Shown here piece by piece: positions 29,358 through 32,416 of a DNA stretch of 32,416 nt. Under the pieces are notes generated by a model. It was not told where the DNA came from. It saw only the letters and a list, made by a program, of their open reading frames with translations, and searched no databases. Every line of letters begins with the position of its first letter. Position 1 is the stretch's first letter. The position numbers were made by a program, and so were the translations under genes. Source of the stretch: Phallusia fumigata (lineage: Eukaryota; Chordata; Ascidiacea; Phlebobranchia; Ascidiidae); contig QXVZ01000779.1 of the NCBI GenBank assembly GCA_008931825.1, positions 1 to 32,416 on the forward strand, read 5' to 3'.

Positions 29358-32180
29358 AAAATGAATGCACATTGTCACAGATCCCTGAAACTTTGCGCTC
29401 GGCCGTAAACAACAGAGCTGATTAAAACCTTTGCAGTAAAACACATACAAGATTTCTGGCAATTATGTTTTTGATCAAACATTAGTATAAATTTCTGGTC
29501 ATCTGTGCTTTATACTAACCTGATATTCACCTGTAATTTATAGCCAGTATGTGTTCCAATTCTACCTAACTCCTGTTATTGATAAAACTTCTGCACAGCA
29601 GATGGTCTCAACTTCTTCTAGACTTTTGTTTAATTCTTTTTCTCTGCAGCTAAACTGGTTAACAATGTTTTTAGAGTCTTGCATTTCAGCAGCTGTGTGT
29701 GATGCTGCAAAACATGACATCGGTAATTGGGATTCATGTAAGGACAACGCAAAGTCAGCAAAAATTTTGGCTTGTTAAATCTTTAAAACAAAAAATAACT
29801 TGACTGGTTTGATTCCAGTTACTGAAGCAAATCAGGACACACAAATCGGCTCAAACTTGGAACTTTATCATTGGGAATAGTCAAACATATTTTCTTTCAA
29901 TACAGGTTGATTTAAACATTTCTAGTAATTGACTACATCACTTTGACTGTTCATCCACAATACAAAACCTGTATACATCTGTACAAACTTCTATCTACTT
30001 TTCAAAATAACAGTAGAGTGGCTAGTATGGCTGCCTTGTAATGATTTGACTGCAGGTTTTACCTCAACTTCTAATATTTCCCAGAGCAAGCAATTTTAGT
30101 GACATTGCTCCGACCTAGTACAAGCTACAAAGTTTAACCAAAGTCATCAATTTATCATTAACTGTCCAAACATAGCTGCAATAAAAATGGCTTGGCAGCC
30201 ATAATGTTATGAGTACGACGACGGTTATAAATGAACATCACCTTTAATACAACAGACTTGAATGTAGCTCATGTGGTTTCATATGACAAGGCTATTTAGT
30301 TACAAAGCACAATGCAGTTTGAAAATCCCATTGGGTTACAATATGGTTTTCATAATGCAAGGGTCGCAAGAGTAATGCAAATGCAAGGAGATTTAAGTTT
30401 AGCTTTGCTATGTTTGCGGGTTACACCCGAAGCCACTTTGCTTTTCTAAAGCAAAAGATGTCACATTTTTTCAATATCTGCGTTACAACCCTGTTCATGA
30501 ACAACTGTACCTTATAGTGGGTAGGATGACGGAATCTCCGCTTGCAGTATTGACATTCAAACCGAGCGCTGTTTGTGTGAATCATCGCGTGATAACTCAG
30601 GCTGTGAGATCGAGTGAAGGTTTTTCCACAAACATCACAGCGGAACGGTTTGATTCCTGACAACAACAAAAGACAATTGTCTAAATAAAATAATGCCAAC
30701 ATTGTAATTCATATGCAGTATTTGAAAACCACAGGTTTTCATGTGTCAAAAGTTTTCAGGATTGCATTACTGACAAATTAGTGCTTTAAAAACGGTATCC
30801 CGTATCCACATGCATTCTGATTCATTAAATGGGTAAACCTTGTGACAATCTCATGTCGATTAAATTATCATCTATGTAACAAGATACCAACATTATTCAC
30901 CTGCATGGCCGCGGTAATGTCCGTACAATGAGTTTGGAGCGGTAAACCTTTTCCCACAAATCTCACAAGAATAGAAATCCTGCACAATAAACGACGACTG
31001 TCCATCGCTGACGATCCGCTCGGTACAAACCATCACTTCCTTGGGCTTTCGATGTCGCAACTCGGAAATCAGTTTTAGTGCTCTAGCCTAAAGAAGACAA
31101 AAAGTTATAGTTAAAAAAATTTAGTTTTTCTGTGTCTAAAACTGACCCATTTATCCTGTGTTCATAAAGATGGGTGGCTTTGATCCCCTTAAACCCTACT
31201 TTATGTATACATACGTAAAAAAAACAGATGTCCAACTTAGTCTTATGGATAAATAGAAATACCACAAAATTCGACCAGCAAAGTCACAACACTGTGGACA
31301 GCTTGACAACACTTAAAATGAAAACAACCCAGTCAAGTATTGATCTACTTAGTAAATGTGAAACAAGTGGAACATTCAGACAATGGAGATCAGAATATAT
31401 CGCTGTGAGACATTGATATCATACACATATGTCATTTATCCGTTCACAATTCATCATTTCTCCTTTCACATCATGGCATGAGCTCATGTAAAGTTTTCAT
31501 ATCATTTCAGATCATATGATCTGATCAAATAAGATCAAGTAACTTTGTGATTTTTTTCAATGCCAGGAATTGAATGTTGTTGAAACCAACTGCAATAACT
31601 GGACGATGTGCGTTGTATTCATGCATTGTGACACAATAACCTCGGCGACACAAAGTGCATGATACAAATTCCTTGTTGGCTGTTTGCGATATGAGCTGAG
31701 TTGATTCTGCCACACAGCCCTTAAAGCATATTGCCATTGCTGTTGTTTTTATGTGAGGTGTGATACTTGCAAACACACAAATAATTGCTGAAGGATTGAT
31801 TGAACTTGTCAAGTACACAATTCACTGTTTCAAATAGTTTCAATAAGAAATATAAGCTACTACTTGTGTAAAATATTTTTCTTTTGACAAACACTGTTTG
31901 CCTAATTTGCATGACATCAGCATTTGTCACAATGTAGAAAATGTTTTCCACACGTACTGTCTTATTATTCTTATCGTGTCAGCAATTACAAATCATCACA
32001 AAAACACCAATGCCCAACCCCACTAGCTTATTCCAATTGCCCCAACCAACCTTGATCTTCGGGTCTTCTGATGTTTCAATCTTCTTACTGCTCGGCCCTT
32101 GCAATCGATACTCGTTATTCAAGCGAACTTGACTCTTTGTAAGAACTCGTATCACTTCTTTCGCCTTTACATTGCTTTTC
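27077..32180 (-). CDS. C2H2 zinc-finger protein, 3' exons (5' end outside window)
   Basis: Minus-strand exons in transcript order: 32180-32051, 31719-31591 (less certain), 31087-30901, 30656-30511, 27262-27077, ending at TAG 27079-27077. All phases join. The visible part has about 258 residues. It starts with a charged segment (VLTKSQVRLNNEYR), then an atypical CTLC...H...H unit, then four consecutive classical C2H2 fingers: YSCEICGKRF, FRCDVCGKTF, FECQYCKRRF and YHCTDCPRRF, joined by linkers AGIKPF, TNSARF and TGEEPY. The third finger is split: its two cysteines are in exon 30656-30511 and its histidines in exon 27262-27077, and joining them gives exact C-x2-C-x12-H-x3-H spacing. The product is likely a nuclear DNA-binding protein. 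I do not recognise a named orthologue. More exons must lie beyond the right end of the window. Confidence 0.85.
28644..28829 (-). other. False second copy of the terminal zinc-finger exon
   Basis: Identical by eye to the exon 27262-27077, with the same stop codon. It lies in the redundant segment 28435-29066 bounded by Ns, so it is an assembly copy and not an extra exon or paralogue. An annotation that counts both would give the protein a wrong duplicated end or an alternative last exon. Confidence 0.82.
29358..30510. other. Remaining intron of the zinc-finger gene
   Basis: Sequence between the contig-overlap region and the exon 30656-30511. A plus-strand open frame at 29551-29778 and its minus-strand shadow show no domain or splice context. 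No RNA gene or repeat was recognised. Corrected for the assembly redundancy, the whole intron is about 1.6 kb, not 3.2 kb. Confidence 0.5.
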
Positions 32181-32416
32181 CTGCATAAAGTTAAATGTAG
32201 TGTGAAGCAGATGATGAGCGGAATTAATAGAACTGAATTGCTGCTGCTTGTTTGACATTTTTTATGCACTTCATGATTTTTTTTGCAGTGTTTTATAGTT
32301 TGGAAATCATTTTTAATAGCAATTATGTTGCCACAATTTCTTCCACAAGCGAAATAAACTCAACTCCACCAAGAAACTGTAGAAAAAAATTTTGTTTCAT
32401 TTGCGACAACAAGTTT
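32181..32416. other. Upstream intron of the zinc-finger gene
   Basis: Lies beyond the acceptor (TTTATGCAG, minus strand) of the first visible zinc-finger exon. The exon begins with the third base of a codon, so a further coding exon ending in phase 2 must lie to the right of the window. Nothing else is recognised. Confidence 0.5.

Overview
The window looks like a piece of an AT-rich, intron-dense animal genome, most likely a solitary ascidian tunicate (Ciona-like). The reasons are: chordate-type genes with many small exons and introns mostly of 60-900 bases; a DYRK1A-type kinase whose extreme C-terminus resembles the vertebrate one; an immunoglobulin/CCP receptor of chordate style; several tRNA-derived SINE fragments; and very high allelic divergence where two haplotypes were left side by side. 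The species call is inference. All gene models below were spliced by eye from the raw sequence, checking splice signals and reading phase.

Layout. Positions 1-3316 (+) carry the last seven exons of N-acetylneuraminate lyase (NPL); its N-terminus lies left of the window. Positions 3534-10329 hold a possible promoter and first exon near 4150-4534, several candidate small 5' exons, a CpG-rich block at 8380-9260 and long non-coding stretches. Positions 10330-16982 (+) carry a DYRK1A/minibrain-type kinase with an intact catalytic domain, whose true first coding exon is uncertain. Positions 18585-25354 (+) carry a complete 14-exon, 541-residue type I membrane receptor: signal peptide, N-terminal Ig-like region, one CCP/sushi domain, two Ig-like domains, one membrane helix, and a tail with five tyrosine motifs that include an ITAM-like pair. 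Positions 27077-32180 (-) carry the 3' part of a C2H2 zinc-finger gene, convergent with the receptor.

The four genes do not form an obvious pathway; they look like ordinary chromosomal neighbours. The receptor is the most interesting locus: its architecture suggests a glycosylated surface receptor signalling through tyrosine phosphorylation, and I cannot match it to a named gene.

The assembly is not clean. Seven single-N positions (2536, 5748, 6191, 7414, 27679, 28434, 29067) are each followed by a repeat of the preceding sequence, so they are unmerged contig overlaps rather than biological duplications. About 2.3 kb of the window is redundant, including a false second copy of the last zinc-finger exon.
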